From NCBI RefSeq assembly GCF_016907475.1, contig NZ_JAFBCA010000001.1, forward strand, positions 372,001 to 436,000: DNA of 64,000 nt, read 5' to 3'. A model generated the notes under the pieces. That model did not search any database and was not told the origin of the DNA. It saw only the letters and a program-made list of their open reading frames with translations. Source of the DNA: Nocardioides cavernae. Lineage in GTDB: Bacteria > Actinomycetota > Actinomycetes > Propionibacteriales > Nocardioidaceae. The position numbers were made by a program, and so were the translations under genes. Position 1 is the first letter of the stretch; each line of letters begins with the position of its first letter. Positions 8,272 through 17,438 of the stretch are shown piece by piece.

Positions 8272-9228
8272 ATGTCCAATTTTCAGCTGACATACGACGC
8301 TCTTGACGTGCGCGACGGCCTTCAGGTCTCTCGCAGCCCTTGGGGTGAGAACGACGTGCTCGGCCGCTTGAACTGGATGACCGACAGTACGCGCGCCGCG
8401 GCGCTCGCCGAGGCGGATGGATCGTCTGTCTTCGACCTCGGGGTCACCTATGAGGTTGGCATGCCTTGCTGGGTGGAGGCTGGCGATCCCAAGTTCGACA
8501 TCTACATGACACATACGCCGCGAGGAACGGCTATCGACCGGCTCTCCGGCGCAGACCCGGGTGTGCATGATCGCTACCCCTACGCCGGCGCGGCGATCTC
8601 GATGTACTCACACGCCGGAACACACCTGTGCAGCCTGACCCACTTCGGTCACAACGGCATGTTCTGGAATGGGGTCAACGAGTTCGACCACCTGGCCAGT
8701 CGCTCCTGGACGCTGGGTGGGGTGACGCCCCCGATTGCCGTGCGGGCCGTGCTGTTGGACGTAGCCGCGGCACGGGGCGTCGAGGAGCTCGCCGCTAGCC
8801 ACGAGATCACCGTCGAGGACCTGACGCTCACAATCGACGCCCAGCAGACGACGCCTCGTAGCGGCGACATCGTGCTCATTCGAACGGGCCGGATGCGGCA
8901 GTGGCCGGACCCCGCCGCATTCCTTCCATCCCCCCCAGGGCTCGGCATGGCTGCGGCTCGCTACCTGTGCGAAGAAGTCGGCGCGATGTGCGTGGGCGTT
9001 GATTGTGGCGGCGAGGTCTTGCCTCCAAGTGAACCCGGCACCTTTCTCCCCGTGCACTGCTACATGTTCGCCACTGCAGGCACACCGATGTTCGAGAACC
9101 TTTACCTCGAGGAGTTGTCGGCAGCAGGGGTGCACGATCTCGTTTTCACGGCCGCGCCACTAAAGATCGCGGGGACGACCGGGATGCCGGTGCGACCAAT
9201 TGCCTACCCAAGAAGGACCGGGTCCTGA
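8272..9228 (+). CDS. cyclase-family (kynurenine formamidase-like) hydrolase
   Basis: A 318-residue protein starting at the ATG after ACGGAGGCTTC. It matches the cyclase/arylformamidase fold: FDLGVTYEVGMPCW near residue 53, then the metal-site region SHAGTHLCSLTHFGHNG and a C-terminal CVGVDCGGEVLPPSE. Family members hydrolyse amides or lactones with a divalent metal. The usual signature is HxGTHxDxxxH; here the Asp is replaced by Cys (GTHLC), so metal binding or activity may differ. It diverges from an Old Yellow Enzyme with an operator between them. A ring-opening or amide-cleaving step in the same pathway is plausible but not shown. Confidence 0.8.
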   Translation: MSNFQLTYDALDVRDGLQVSRSPWGENDVLGRLNWMTDSTRAAALAEADGSSVFDLGVTYEVGMPCWVEAGDPKFDIYMTHTPRGTAIDRLSGADPGVHDRYPYAGAAISMYSHAGTHLCSLTHFGHNGMFWNGVNEFDHLASRSWTLGGVTPPIAVRAVLLDVAAARGVEELAASHEITVEDLTLTIDAQQTTPRSGDIVLIRTGRMRQWPDPAAFLPSPPGLGMAAARYLCEEVGAMCVGVDCGGEVLPPSEPGTFLPVHCYMFATAGTPMFENLYLEELSAAGVHDLVFTAAPLKIAGTTGMPVRPIAYPRRTGS

Positions 9229-9303
9229 GCAGTCCTCAAGGTCCGGTGAGCTCTCCCAGGTCGTTCGCTGGTCACGAAGGGTCCGCCAGACGCTCGAGGT
9301 CTA

Positions 9304-9333
9304 TGGCAATGGCAATGGCAATGGCAATGGCAC
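9304..9333. repeat. five tandem ATGGCA hexamers
   Basis: Five perfect copies of ATGGCA lie between the convergent cyclase and RpiR genes. The array is outside any supported gene; copy number could vary by slippage. No function is evident. Confidence 0.85.
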
Positions 9334-9405
9334 CGTCGCCAGGGCGTGTCGTCGCCCGTGACGTCCTGCGACTTCAGACCGGGCGAGCATGGCCTTCGCC
9401 CAGTT

Positions 9406-10224
9406 TCACAGGTTGTCGAACTCCGCGACGCGGTCACGCACCGCGCGCCATTCCTCGTTGCGGTACTGCAGGAGGTCGTAGTGGATCGCGTAGCAGAGGG
9501 CGGTCATGGACACGATGACGCCGTGGCGTGCTTGGTCGCGCGGGATGGCGATCACGGTCTCGGGGAGGCCGGCGTTCATCAAGGTCTGCTCATCGGTCAG
9601 CAGGATGACTTCGGTGCCCCGCTTGGCCACCAGCCTGATCTGGTCGGCGATCGAGGTGTAGTCCTCCGAGAAAGCAAACACGACCAGTGCGTCGTCCGGC
9701 TGGATCTGTGCCAGGCGTTGGGAGCGTTCGTGTCCGGAGTGCGTGATCGTGTCGACGTGCAGGCCGCTGGAGACCAGTTTGGCGCGCATGAACTCCACCA
9801 GGGGCAGCACGAGCCCGCTGCCAAGGATGTGCACGCGGCGTGCAGACAGCATGTGCTGGACGACGACGTCAAGGCGCTCTTGCGAGATCTTCTCCGGCAG
9901 GGACTGCAGCACCTGCACCTGCGAGCTGATAACCATGGCGAGGGAGTACTTCTCGCCCTCCTCTCGCATGGCGATGGTGCGGTCCATGGTGCTGAGGCTG
10001 TCGGCGACCAGGGCCTCCCGCATGTCGATGAACCCGGCGTAGCCGAGCTTCTGCGCGAAGCGCACGACTGTCGACTCGTGGACGCCGGCCTTCTTGGCCA
10101 GTTCGGCGATCCGCATGAAGGGCGCTGAGCGGGAGTCGGCGAGGAGGATGCTGCCGATCTTCCGCTCCGATGCGGTCAGGTTCCGAGTCGAATCCTCGAG
10201 TGCTTGGTGGAAGCTCACGCGCAC
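9406..10224 (-). CDS. RpiR/MurR-family transcriptional regulator
   Basis: The protein has 272 residues from a GTG at 10224 (another GTG at 10218 is possible). The N-terminal helix-turn-helix (about residues 1-75; LTASERKIGSILLADS, then KKAGVHESTVVRFAQKLGY) is followed by a SIS sugar-phosphate-type domain (ARRVHILGSGLVLPLVEF and following). The family senses phosphorylated sugars or small acids. It diverges from the LigJ-LigK-TTT transporter block, and a clean inverted repeat sits in the shared gap at 10258-10279, so it probably controls that block and itself. The ligand could be an intermediate of that pathway. Confidence 0.88.
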   Translation of the reverse strand: MRVSFHQALEDSTRNLTASERKIGSILLADSRSAPFMRIAELAKKAGVHESTVVRFAQKLGYAGFIDMREALVADSLSTMDRTIAMREEGEKYSLAMVISSQVQVLQSLPEKISQERLDVVVQHMLSARRVHILGSGLVLPLVEFMRAKLVSSGLHVDTITHSGHERSQRLAQIQPDDALVVFAFSEDYTSIADQIRLVAKRGTEVILLTDEQTLMNAGLPETVIAIPRDQARHGVIVSMTALCYAIHYDLLQYRNEEWRAVRDRVAEFDNL

Positions 10225-10257
10225 ATCGTAAGGGCTCGGCGCGGACGAACACAGCAT

Positions 10258-10279
10258 TTCTGCAAGAAAACCTGCAGAA
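10258..10279. promoter_or_regulatory. probable RpiR operator
   Basis: TTCTGCA and TGCAGAA form perfect 7-base arms around eight bases, 34 bases upstream of the RpiR start. A related CTGCAAG lies close by at about 10291. The symmetry is unlike the 28-base palindromes found elsewhere in the window. Confidence 0.6.
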
Positions 10280-10392
10280 TCCTTGACGCCCTGCAAGTTT
10301 GCTGTCTAGTGTCTGTCGTCACATCCCGTTGGTGGGGTGAGTCACATCGACTCCCAGCCATCGGAGCCGCCTGCACACATCAGGAGAGACCG

Positions 10393-11388
10393 TTGATCGT
10401 CGACACTCACGCCCACTACACGACCGCACCGCCGCAGCTCGACGCCTACCGAGCTCGTCAGCTGGGCTCCATGAACCGGCCGTCGGCGGGCAAGCCGCTC
10501 AAGATCTCCGACGACGAGATCCTGGTCTCCCTCGAAGGCCACCTCAAGCGCATGGACACCCTGGGCATCGACCGGATGATCTTCTCCCCGCGCGCATCCG
10601 GCATGGGGCACGAGATCGGCGACGCCCGGGTGAGCCTGTACTGGACGAAGGTCAACAACGACCTCATCAAGCGCGTGTGCGACCTCGTTCCCGACCGCTT
10701 CATCCCGGCCGCACAGCTGCCCCAGTCCCCGGGCGTCAGCCCCGCCGAGTGCGTCGGCGAGCTCACCCGCTGCGTCGAGGAGCTCGGCTTCGTCGGCTGC
10801 AACGTCAACCCCGACGTCGCCGGCGGCGGTCAGCCCTTCACCCCCGCGATCAGCGACGAGTGGTGGTACCCGCTGTGGGACGTCATGGTCGACCTCGACG
10901 TCCCCGGCCTGGTCCACGCCTCCAGCACGGTCAACCCCGCTCTACACCTCAACGGATCGCACTACACCAGTTCGGACGCGGCCGTCACGTTCGAGCTGTG
11001 CTGGAGCAACCTGTACGACCACTACCCAGCCCTGAAGCTGATCGTGCCCCATGGCGGCGGCTCGCTGCCGTTCAACTGGAACCGGCACCGCGCCCTCCAC
11101 ACGCTGCAGAACAAGCCGCCCTTCGAGGAGCGCATCAAGAACGTGTACTTCGACACCGCGCTCTACGACCGTGACTCCATGGAGATGCTGATCCGCAAGG
11201 TCGGGGCCGACAACATCCTCTACGCCGCCGAGCCCTTCGGCACCGCGAAGGCCACCGACCCCGAGACCGGCCGTCTGTTCGACGACACCGTCTCCTTCGT
11301 CGACGACATCTCATGGCTCAGCGACGAGGACAAGGACAAGATCTTCGTCGGGAACGCCCGCCGCCTCTACAGCCGCGCCGCCCTCTGA
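10393..11388 (+). CDS. amidohydrolase-family 4-oxalomesaconate hydratase-like enzyme
   Basis: The start is a TTG at 10393 after caGGAGAgaccg, giving 331 residues beginning LIVDTHAHYTT with the HxH metal motif. Further family features are the conserved PAAQLPQSPG segment, LVHASS, and VPHGGGSLPFNWNRH near residue 220. The sequence looks like LigJ-type hydratases, which convert 4-oxalomesaconate to 4-carboxy-4-hydroxy-2-oxoadipate in protocatechuate 4,5-cleavage and gallate pathways. The next gene is a LigK/RraA-like protein, the following step of the same pathway, which supports this call. It is the first gene of the plus-strand block facing RpiR. Confidence 0.8.
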   Translation: MIVDTHAHYTTAPPQLDAYRARQLGSMNRPSAGKPLKISDDEILVSLEGHLKRMDTLGIDRMIFSPRASGMGHEIGDARVSLYWTKVNNDLIKRVCDLVPDRFIPAAQLPQSPGVSPAECVGELTRCVEELGFVGCNVNPDVAGGGQPFTPAISDEWWYPLWDVMVDLDVPGLVHASSTVNPALHLNGSHYTSSDAAVTFELCWSNLYDHYPALKLIVPHGGGSLPFNWNRHRALHTLQNKPPFEERIKNVYFDTALYDRDSMEMLIRKVGADNILYAAEPFGTAKATDPETGRLFDDTVSFVDDISWLSDEDKDKIFVGNARRLYSRAAL

Positions 11389-11435
11389 CGACCACGTCAT
11401 CCGGCAGCCGACCCGCATACCTACCAGGAGCAGAC

Positions 11436-12140
11436 ATGACCCTCGGATTCCAGATCCTCCAGCGCACCGATGCCGTTCCGAGCGACGAGGCACAGCGCTG
11501 GCGCGAACTCCCCGTCGCGAACATCAGCGACACCATGAACCGCCTCTCGGCCAGCAGCGCCGACCTGGTGCTCATGAACACCGACCTCAGCACAAAGATG
11601 AGCGGCGCCGCCCTCACCGTGCGAACCCGCCCCGGCGACAACCTCATGGTCCACAAGGCCCTCACGATGATCCGGCCCGGCGACGTCCTTGTCATCGACG
11701 CTGCCGGCGACCTCACCAACGCCATCATCGGCGAGATCATGGTCACCGCCGCCATCGCCAAGGGCCTCGGCGGACTCGTCGTCCACGGCGCCATCCGCGA
11801 CGCCGAGACCCTTCGCGCAGGAGCACTCCCTGTCTTCGCCTGCGGCGTCACTCACCGTGGCCCCTACAAGGACGGACCGGGTGAGATCAACGTCCCGGTC
11901 AACCTCGGCGGCATGGTCATCCACCCCGGCGACCTAGTCGTCGGCGACGCGGACGGCGTCGTCGCGGTGCCGCTGGACAACCTGGCCGAGGTCTACGCCG
12001 CCGCCAAGGCCAAGCTCGCCAAGGAGACGGTGTCGCTGCAGAAGGCGGCCTCCGGCGAGCGCGACGACTCCTGGATCGACCGGCGGCTCGCCGCCCAGGG
12101 TTACACCGCACCGCTCGAGCTCGCCGTGGGGCAGGCATGA
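11436..12140 (+). CDS. RraA-family 4-carboxy-4-hydroxy-2-oxoadipate aldolase
   Basis: A 234-residue protein; the ATG follows AGGAGCAGAC. The RraA-fold features are ANISDTMNR near the N-terminus, a GEIMVTAAIAKGLGGLVVHG segment and the catalytic GAIRDAETL (Arg-Asp pair). Relatives (LigK, GalC, HMG/CHA aldolase) split 4-carboxy-4-hydroxy-2-oxoadipate into pyruvate and oxaloacetate and also decarboxylate oxaloacetate. Directly downstream of a LigJ-like hydratase this is the likely role. The stop overlaps the TctB start as ATGA, so enzyme and transporter are translationally linked. Confidence 0.82.
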   Translation: MTLGFQILQRTDAVPSDEAQRWRELPVANISDTMNRLSASSADLVLMNTDLSTKMSGAALTVRTRPGDNLMVHKALTMIRPGDVLVIDAAGDLTNAIIGEIMVTAAIAKGLGGLVVHGAIRDAETLRAGALPVFACGVTHRGPYKDGPGEINVPVNLGGMVIHPGDLVVGDADGVVAVPLDNLAEVYAAAKAKLAKETVSLQKAASGERDDSWIDRRLAAQGYTAPLELAVGQA

Positions 12141-12646
12141 GCCTCGACGCCGGGGCTCGTCCGCACCCCGAGGTGAGCGAGCAGGACATTCGCCACCCCA
12201 GGGATGTGTGGGGAAGCGCCGTCACGGTGGTCATCGCCGCGGTGGCCCTGCAACGCTCCGTCTCCTACGGCATCGAGGGACACACGCAGGTCGTGGGCCC
12301 CGGCATGTTCCCGGCCATCGTGTCCGCAGCCCTGCTGCTGCTTGGACTCCTCTGGGCGCTGCAGACCTGGCGCAAGACGGTCCCGCAGCCCGAGGAGCCG
12401 ATCGAGCTCCCCGACCGCGGCGGTGTGGCACGCATCGCCATCACCGTGGCCGCCATGCTCGTGCCGGCGCTCGTGTTCAACCTCGTCGACTTCCGCCTGA
12501 CCGTCTTCGCCATGTCGTTCGCCGTCATGCGCTTCGTCTTCGGCAGCCCCTTGGTCCTCGCCGCCACCGTCTCCGCCGCGCTCTCGGCCATCTGCTACTT
12601 CGGCCTCGCACTCGGGCTGGGGATGGTCCTCCCGCTCAGCTTCTGA
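12137..12646 (+). CDS. tripartite tricarboxylate transporter small membrane subunit (TctB)
   Basis: A 169-residue protein with four hydrophobic segments, the TctB size and layout. It begins right at the RraA stop and sits before TctA. TctB partners TctA in the membrane and the soluble TctC in a secondary transporter for carboxylates. Family members move citrate, tartrate-like acids or aromatic acids such as terephthalate. Confidence 0.85.
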   Translation: MSLDAGARPHPEVSEQDIRHPRDVWGSAVTVVIAAVALQRSVSYGIEGHTQVVGPGMFPAIVSAALLLLGLLWALQTWRKTVPQPEEPIELPDRGGVARIAITVAAMLVPALVFNLVDFRLTVFAMSFAVMRFVFGSPLVLAATVSAALSAICYFGLALGLGMVLPLSF

Positions 12647-12703
12647 GCCCTTCAGCAGACACCAGACGCCAACGCCGCCTCGACCCAGAAATCAGGCCTC
12701 ACC

Positions 12704-14227
12704 GTGGATTCACTCAACCAGTTCGCCCAAGGGATGCAGAACGTCCTCGCACCCGAGATGCTGATCTACGCCCTCATCGGCTGTCTCGTCGGCATGGTCG
12801 TCGGCATCCTCCCCGGCTTCGGACCGGCAGCCGCCACCGCGCTGCTCTTCCCGCTGACGTTTTCCTTGGGTGCCACCGAGTCCCTGGTGATGATGGCCGC
12901 CGTGCTTTACGGGGCCACCTACGGCGGCTCCATCACCGCCGTCCTGCTGAAGGTTCCAGGCGAGGCTAGCTCAGTCGCCACCACGATCGACGGCCACGCG
13001 ATGGCCAAGGCCGGCCGCGCCGGCCCCGCCCTCGTCATCGCCGCCGTCGGCGGCTTCATCGCCTGCGTCGTCGCGACGTTCGGCTTCGTCGCAGCCACCC
13101 CGCTCACCCGCTTCGCAGTGACCCTCGGCCCCGTCGAGATGTTCGCCCTCACCATCCTGGCCCTGCTCATCGCCGCCGGCCTCGTCGGCCGCTCCGTCAC
13201 CAAGGGCATGGTCGCCGTCGCGTTCGGCCTTCTCCTCGCCACCGTCGGCCGCGACCCGCTGTCGGGCATGGAGCGCTTCACCGGAGGCGCCAACGGCCTC
13301 ATCGACGGCCTCGACATCATCCCCGTCATCATGGGCCTGTTCGGACTCACCGAGCTCTTCAGCACCGTCGAGCGCCGACACCGCGAGCAACAAGCCATCA
13401 AGGTCGGCCGGATCATGCCCTCCCGCCAAGACTTCAAGGACTCCGCCGGCCCCGTTGCCCGCGGCACGATCATCGGGTTCTTCCTCGGCCTCGTCCCCGG
13501 CTCACCGGGAGCCACCACTGCCTTCGCCTCCTACACCCTGGAGAAGAAGCTCTCCAAGCACCCCGAGCAGTTCGGCAAGGGCGCCATCCAGGGCGTGGCC
13601 GGCCCTGAATCGGCCAACAACGCCCTGAGCGTCGCCGGCATGATCCCCCTCTTCACCCTCGGGATCCCGTCCTCGGCGACCATGGCCATCATGTTCGGGG
13701 TCTTTACCTCCAACGGCCTGATCCCCGGACCCACGCTCTTCACCGAGACCCCCGAAGTGCCCTGGACCATCCTGGCCAGCATCGTGGTCGGCAACGTCAT
13801 CCTGCTGATCCTCAACGTCCCGCTGGTGCGGATCTGGGTGCTCGTCCTCAAGACGCCGTACCCCGTGCTCTACGCCATCGTCGTGGTGTTCCTCGTCATC
13901 GGCGCCTACAGCCTGCGCAACAGCACCTTCGACATCATCGTTCTCATCGGGTCCGGCCTCTTCGGGTACCTCCTCGAGAAGATCGACGTCCCCGCCTCAC
14001 CCATCGCCCTGACCCTCGTCCTCGGCGACCTGATGGAGACGTCATTCCGCCAGACCCTCGCCCTCTCGCAGGGAAGCATGTCTGGCTTCGTCTCCAGCAC
14101 CACGGCCATCGTCATCTACGCCATCACGGCCATCGCCCTTGCCAGCATCCCGATCGGACGCAACCTCAAGGCCCGCCGCGACCGGCGCGTCTCGGACACC
14201 CCTGACCGCCGGATGACTCCCGTCTAG
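12704..14227 (+). CDS. tripartite tricarboxylate transporter large membrane subunit (TctA)
   Basis: A 507-residue protein with about 12 membrane segments from a GTG at 12704. TctA-family signatures are GCLVGMVVGILPGFGPAA near the N-terminus, YGATYGGSITAVLLKVPGE, and the second half repeat GFFLGLVPGSPGATTAFASY. It forms the translocation unit with TctB; two TctC binding proteins follow. The surrounding enzymes suggest a di- or tricarboxylate from aromatic breakdown, or an aromatic acid, as cargo. Confidence 0.92.
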   Translation: MDSLNQFAQGMQNVLAPEMLIYALIGCLVGMVVGILPGFGPAAATALLFPLTFSLGATESLVMMAAVLYGATYGGSITAVLLKVPGEASSVATTIDGHAMAKAGRAGPALVIAAVGGFIACVVATFGFVAATPLTRFAVTLGPVEMFALTILALLIAAGLVGRSVTKGMVAVAFGLLLATVGRDPLSGMERFTGGANGLIDGLDIIPVIMGLFGLTELFSTVERRHREQQAIKVGRIMPSRQDFKDSAGPVARGTIIGFFLGLVPGSPGATTAFASYTLEKKLSKHPEQFGKGAIQGVAGPESANNALSVAGMIPLFTLGIPSSATMAIMFGVFTSNGLIPGPTLFTETPEVPWTILASIVVGNVILLILNVPLVRIWVLVLKTPYPVLYAIVVVFLVIGAYSLRNSTFDIIVLIGSGLFGYLLEKIDVPASPIALTLVLGDLMETSFRQTLALSQGSMSGFVSSTTAIVIYAITAIALASIPIGRNLKARRDRRVSDTPDRRMTPV

Positions 14228-14355
14228 CCCCGACGACCGTCACACCATCCCGCCACCCCACCCCACACCGCACCGCTCGCACCGCACTACCTCCACCGAC
14301 CTGGTTCTCCGCGTCGTGCGGATTGACTGCGCCCACCCGCCCCAAGGAGCCGACC

Positions 14356-15330
14356 ATGAAGACTGCCATCGCCACCGCGATCACCCTGTCCGCCGCTGCC
14401 CTCGCCGGCTGCGCGTCCTCCGATACGACCAACGGCAGCGACGCCGCCTTCCCCGACAACCTCTCCTCGCTGACGTTTGAGGTCCCGTTCGACGCCGGCG
14501 GCACCACCGACACCATCGCGCGGCTGATGGCACCGATGCTGGAGGAGGAGCTCGACGTCCCCGTCCAGGTCGTGAACATGTCGGAGCGCGACGGGCAGGC
14601 CGGCTTCGAGGCCCTCGCCGAGTCCGACCCCAACGGCGCGATGGTCGGGTTCACCAACCTGCCATCCGCCGTCACCTCCTACCTCGGAACCGAAGCCGGG
14701 TACGACAAGGACTCGTTCGCCCCGCTCGGCGCAGTCACGTCCCTGAGCACCGTGATCGCCGTCCACGAGGACAGCGACATCGACGACTTCACCGACCTCG
14801 TCGACGCCGCCCTTGCCGCCCCCGGAGACGTGACCCTCGCCGCCGGCGCGCTCGACGACAGCATCCAGGTCCACCAGATCGAGGAAGCGACGGGCGCCGA
14901 GTTCAACAAGATCCCCTTCGAGGGCGGGTCCTCGGGCGAGGTCACCGCGCTGCTCGGCAAGAAGGTCGACGCGATCATCGGCGCTCCCGTCGCGATGATC
15001 CCCAACGTCGAGTCCGGCGACTTCCGCGTCATCGCCGTCTTCGGCCCCGAGCGCATCGCCGCGCTGCCCGACTCGCCGACCGCCATCGAGCAAGGCGTGG
15101 ACCTCGAGATGCTCTCGCGCATCGGGCTCTCGCTCTCCGCCGGCACCGACGAGGAGACCCAGTCAGCCCTCGTCGACGCCATGGACAAGATCGCCGCCTC
15201 GCCCGAGTTCGTCAAGAAGGTCGAGGCCCTCGGGTACGAAGGTGGGTTCATCGACCCCGAGAAGTTCAGCGCCGAGTGGACCGACGCCGAGGGAGTCGCC
15301 CAGACCGTGATCGACGAGGAGGGCCGATGA
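14356..15330 (+). CDS. TctC-family solute-binding lipoprotein, first copy
   Basis: A 324-residue protein; the ATG follows AAGGAGCCGACC. A short signal peptide ends in the lipobox LAGC, so the mature protein should be lipid-anchored outside the membrane. The TctC core VPFDAGGTTDTIARLMAPMLEEEL and PVQVVNMSERDGQAGF is clear. It delivers ligand to TctAB. Its stop overlaps the next start as ATGA. A second TctC lies 1.1 kb downstream, so the transporter probably serves two related ligands. Confidence 0.9.
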   Translation: MKTAIATAITLSAAALAGCASSDTTNGSDAAFPDNLSSLTFEVPFDAGGTTDTIARLMAPMLEEELDVPVQVVNMSERDGQAGFEALAESDPNGAMVGFTNLPSAVTSYLGTEAGYDKDSFAPLGAVTSLSTVIAVHEDSDIDDFTDLVDAALAAPGDVTLAAGALDDSIQVHQIEEATGAEFNKIPFEGGSSGEVTALLGKKVDAIIGAPVAMIPNVESGDFRVIAVFGPERIAALPDSPTAIEQGVDLEMLSRIGLSLSAGTDEETQSALVDAMDKIAASPEFVKKVEALGYEGGFIDPEKFSAEWTDAEGVAQTVIDEEGR

Positions 15331-16343
15331 CGCACGACCAACAATCACCACCAGCAGCCGAGAACAAGCCCTCCAAGTCCAGCCCTGCCGACTACCAGCC
15401 GGCCACCCAGGCTGACGGCTCCATCCGCCTGAGCACCGCCATCGGCAACCGGGGCGTCACCCAAGCCATCTTGGCCGGCCTGCCCACCCCCGGATGGGAG
15501 CTTGAGTTCCACGACGTGAAGCCTCTCCCTCGCGCCTTCCGTGCCATGGTCAACGAGCGCTCCTTCCACGTGAGCGAGATGGCCCTGACCACGCTCGCCA
15601 TGGCCATCGAGCGCGGACGACCCCTGATCGGCATCCCCGCGGTGCTGAACCGTGACTTCCACTACCGCTCGATCGTCGTCCGCACCGGCGCCGGGATAAC
15701 GTCGCCTGCCGACCTGGTCGGCCGACGAGTCGGAGTCCGGGCCTACTCGCAGACCACCGGTGTCTGGGCGCGGGGACTCCTCGAATCCGAGTTTGGCATC
15801 GACCACCGAGAGATCACCTGGGTGACCTTCGAGGGCGCCCACGTGGCCGAGTACGACGACCCCAAGCACGTCGAACGCGCCCCGGCTGGCGCCACCATCC
15901 TCGACATGCTCGCCGCCAGTTCCATCGACGCCGCCGTGATCATGGACCCGCAGGTAGATCCCGCGATCGCCACTCCACTGTTCCCCGACGCCAACCAGCG
16001 AGCGCGCTCGTCCCACGAGCGCGACGCCATCTTCCCCGTCAATCACGTCCTCGCGGTCGACACCGCGACAGTCGAGGAGATCCCCGACCTGCCAGGCCAG
16101 CTGTACGACCTGTTCCTGCAGAGCAAGCAGACGTACGACGCCAGGCTCGCTGCCGACGGCCCGGTGACCCCGCAGGACCGACACACGCTGGCTCTCGGCG
16201 GCATCGTCTCAGGGGACCCCAACCCCTTTGGGGTGGCTGCCAACCACTCCAGTTGCGACCAGCTCCTGACCTACGCACACCACCAAGGCCTGCTCGCACG
16301 GCGTATGCGCGTCGACGAGCTGTTCCACCCGAGCCTGTTCTGA
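15327..16343 (+). CDS. 4,5-dihydroxyphthalate decarboxylase-like protein
   Basis: A 338-residue protein with a substrate-binding-protein fold but no signal peptide, starting at an ATG overlapping the TctC stop. The segments HVSEMALTTLAMAIERGRPLIGIPAVLNRDFHYRS and VGRRVGVRAYSQTTGVWARG (each read as part of a longer match) resemble Pht5-type decarboxylases, which turn 4,5-dihydroxyphthalate into protocatechuate. With LigJ- and LigK-like genes upstream this could complete an aromatic-acid route, but no ring-cleaving dioxygenase is visible nearby. A cytoplasmic binding protein for a related acid is the alternative. Confidence 0.7.
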   Translation: MTHDQQSPPAAENKPSKSSPADYQPATQADGSIRLSTAIGNRGVTQAILAGLPTPGWELEFHDVKPLPRAFRAMVNERSFHVSEMALTTLAMAIERGRPLIGIPAVLNRDFHYRSIVVRTGAGITSPADLVGRRVGVRAYSQTTGVWARGLLESEFGIDHREITWVTFEGAHVAEYDDPKHVERAPAGATILDMLAASSIDAAVIMDPQVDPAIATPLFPDANQRARSSHERDAIFPVNHVLAVDTATVEEIPDLPGQLYDLFLQSKQTYDARLAADGPVTPQDRHTLALGGIVSGDPNPFGVAANHSSCDQLLTYAHHQGLLARRMRVDELFHPSLF

Positions 16344-16405
16344 TCCTGTCCTGCCATGACTCCAGTTCCGTCACCCGCACCCACCCATCCCGAAAGAAGA
16401 GCACG

Positions 16406-17389
16406 ATGAAACTCCGCCGCAGCATGTGCGTCCTCCTGGCCGCCCCGCTCATCCTCACCGGATGCGCCAACACCAACAGCGGTGGGGACACCGACACCGC
16501 GAGCTTTCCCGAAGGCCTCGACAGCATCCAGATGATCGTGCCGTTCAGCGCCGGAGGAAGCACCGACACGATCGCACGGCTTGTCGCCCCCCGCCTCGAG
16601 GAGAGCCTCGGGGTTCCGGTGCAGGTCATCAACCGCGAGGAGAGCGGCGGCCAGACCGGCCTGAAGCAGATCGCCGACTCCCCCAAGGACGGGTCCGTCA
16701 TCGGCAGCGCGAACCTGCCCTCGATCTTCACCACCTACCTCGACCCGAACACCGACGTCGACTACGACCGCGACAGCTTCCAGACCGCTGGCGCTGTCAC
16801 CACGTTCGGTTCGGTCGTCGTTGTCCGCGAGGACAGCGGCTTGAAGACACTCGACGACCTCGCGGCAGCGGCGAGCGCCGAACCCAAGGCCCTCGACCTG
16901 GCCGGGGGAGCCGTCGACGATCTCATCCCCATCACCCAGCTCGAGGACGCTTTCGACGCCGAGTTCAACCTGATCCCGTTCGAGGGCGGTAGCGCAGACA
17001 AGGTCACCGCCCTTCTTGGTGACAAGGTCGACGTCATCGTCGCCGCTCCCAGCGCCGTTGTCGCCAACGTCGAGTCCGGCGAGTTCCGAGTCCTTGCGAC
17101 GATGGGCAGCGAACGAAGCGTCAGCTTCCCCGACGTCTCCACCGCCCAAGAGCTCGGCTACGACATCACCTACGACACCGTCAATGGTTTCGCGCTGCCG
17201 GCTGGAACTCCCGACAACATCGTCGAGGCCTACAGCGACGCACTCTCGGACGTCGTCGACGACCCTGCCTTCGCTGAAGCCGTCGAGCCACTCGGCTTCA
17301 ACGCCAGCTACGTCTCCGCCGGCGACTACGGGGACCTCTGGGACGAGCGCGAGACCGAGGCAGGACCCATCATCGAGGCCGCCGAATGA
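16406..17389 (+). CDS. TctC-family solute-binding lipoprotein, second copy
   Basis: A 327-residue protein starting at the ATG after GAAAGAAGAGC. The signal peptide ends in LTGC, a lipobox. VPFSAGGSTDTIARLVAPRLEESL and PVQVINREESGGQTGL align directly with the first TctC. The two proteins are paralogues but differ across much of their length, so they probably recognise different carboxylates while sharing one TctAB. The N-terminal mature region after Cys is a low-complexity linker. Confidence 0.9.
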   Translation: MKLRRSMCVLLAAPLILTGCANTNSGGDTDTASFPEGLDSIQMIVPFSAGGSTDTIARLVAPRLEESLGVPVQVINREESGGQTGLKQIADSPKDGSVIGSANLPSIFTTYLDPNTDVDYDRDSFQTAGAVTTFGSVVVVREDSGLKTLDDLAAAASAEPKALDLAGGAVDDLIPITQLEDAFDAEFNLIPFEGGSADKVTALLGDKVDVIVAAPSAVVANVESGEFRVLATMGSERSVSFPDVSTAQELGYDITYDTVNGFALPAGTPDNIVEAYSDALSDVVDDPAFAEAVEPLGFNASYVSAGDYGDLWDERETEAGPIIEAAE

Positions 17390-17438
17390 GCCACCAAGCC
17401 CACACCCGCCCGCACACCCCCACCACGGAGGAGTACCC

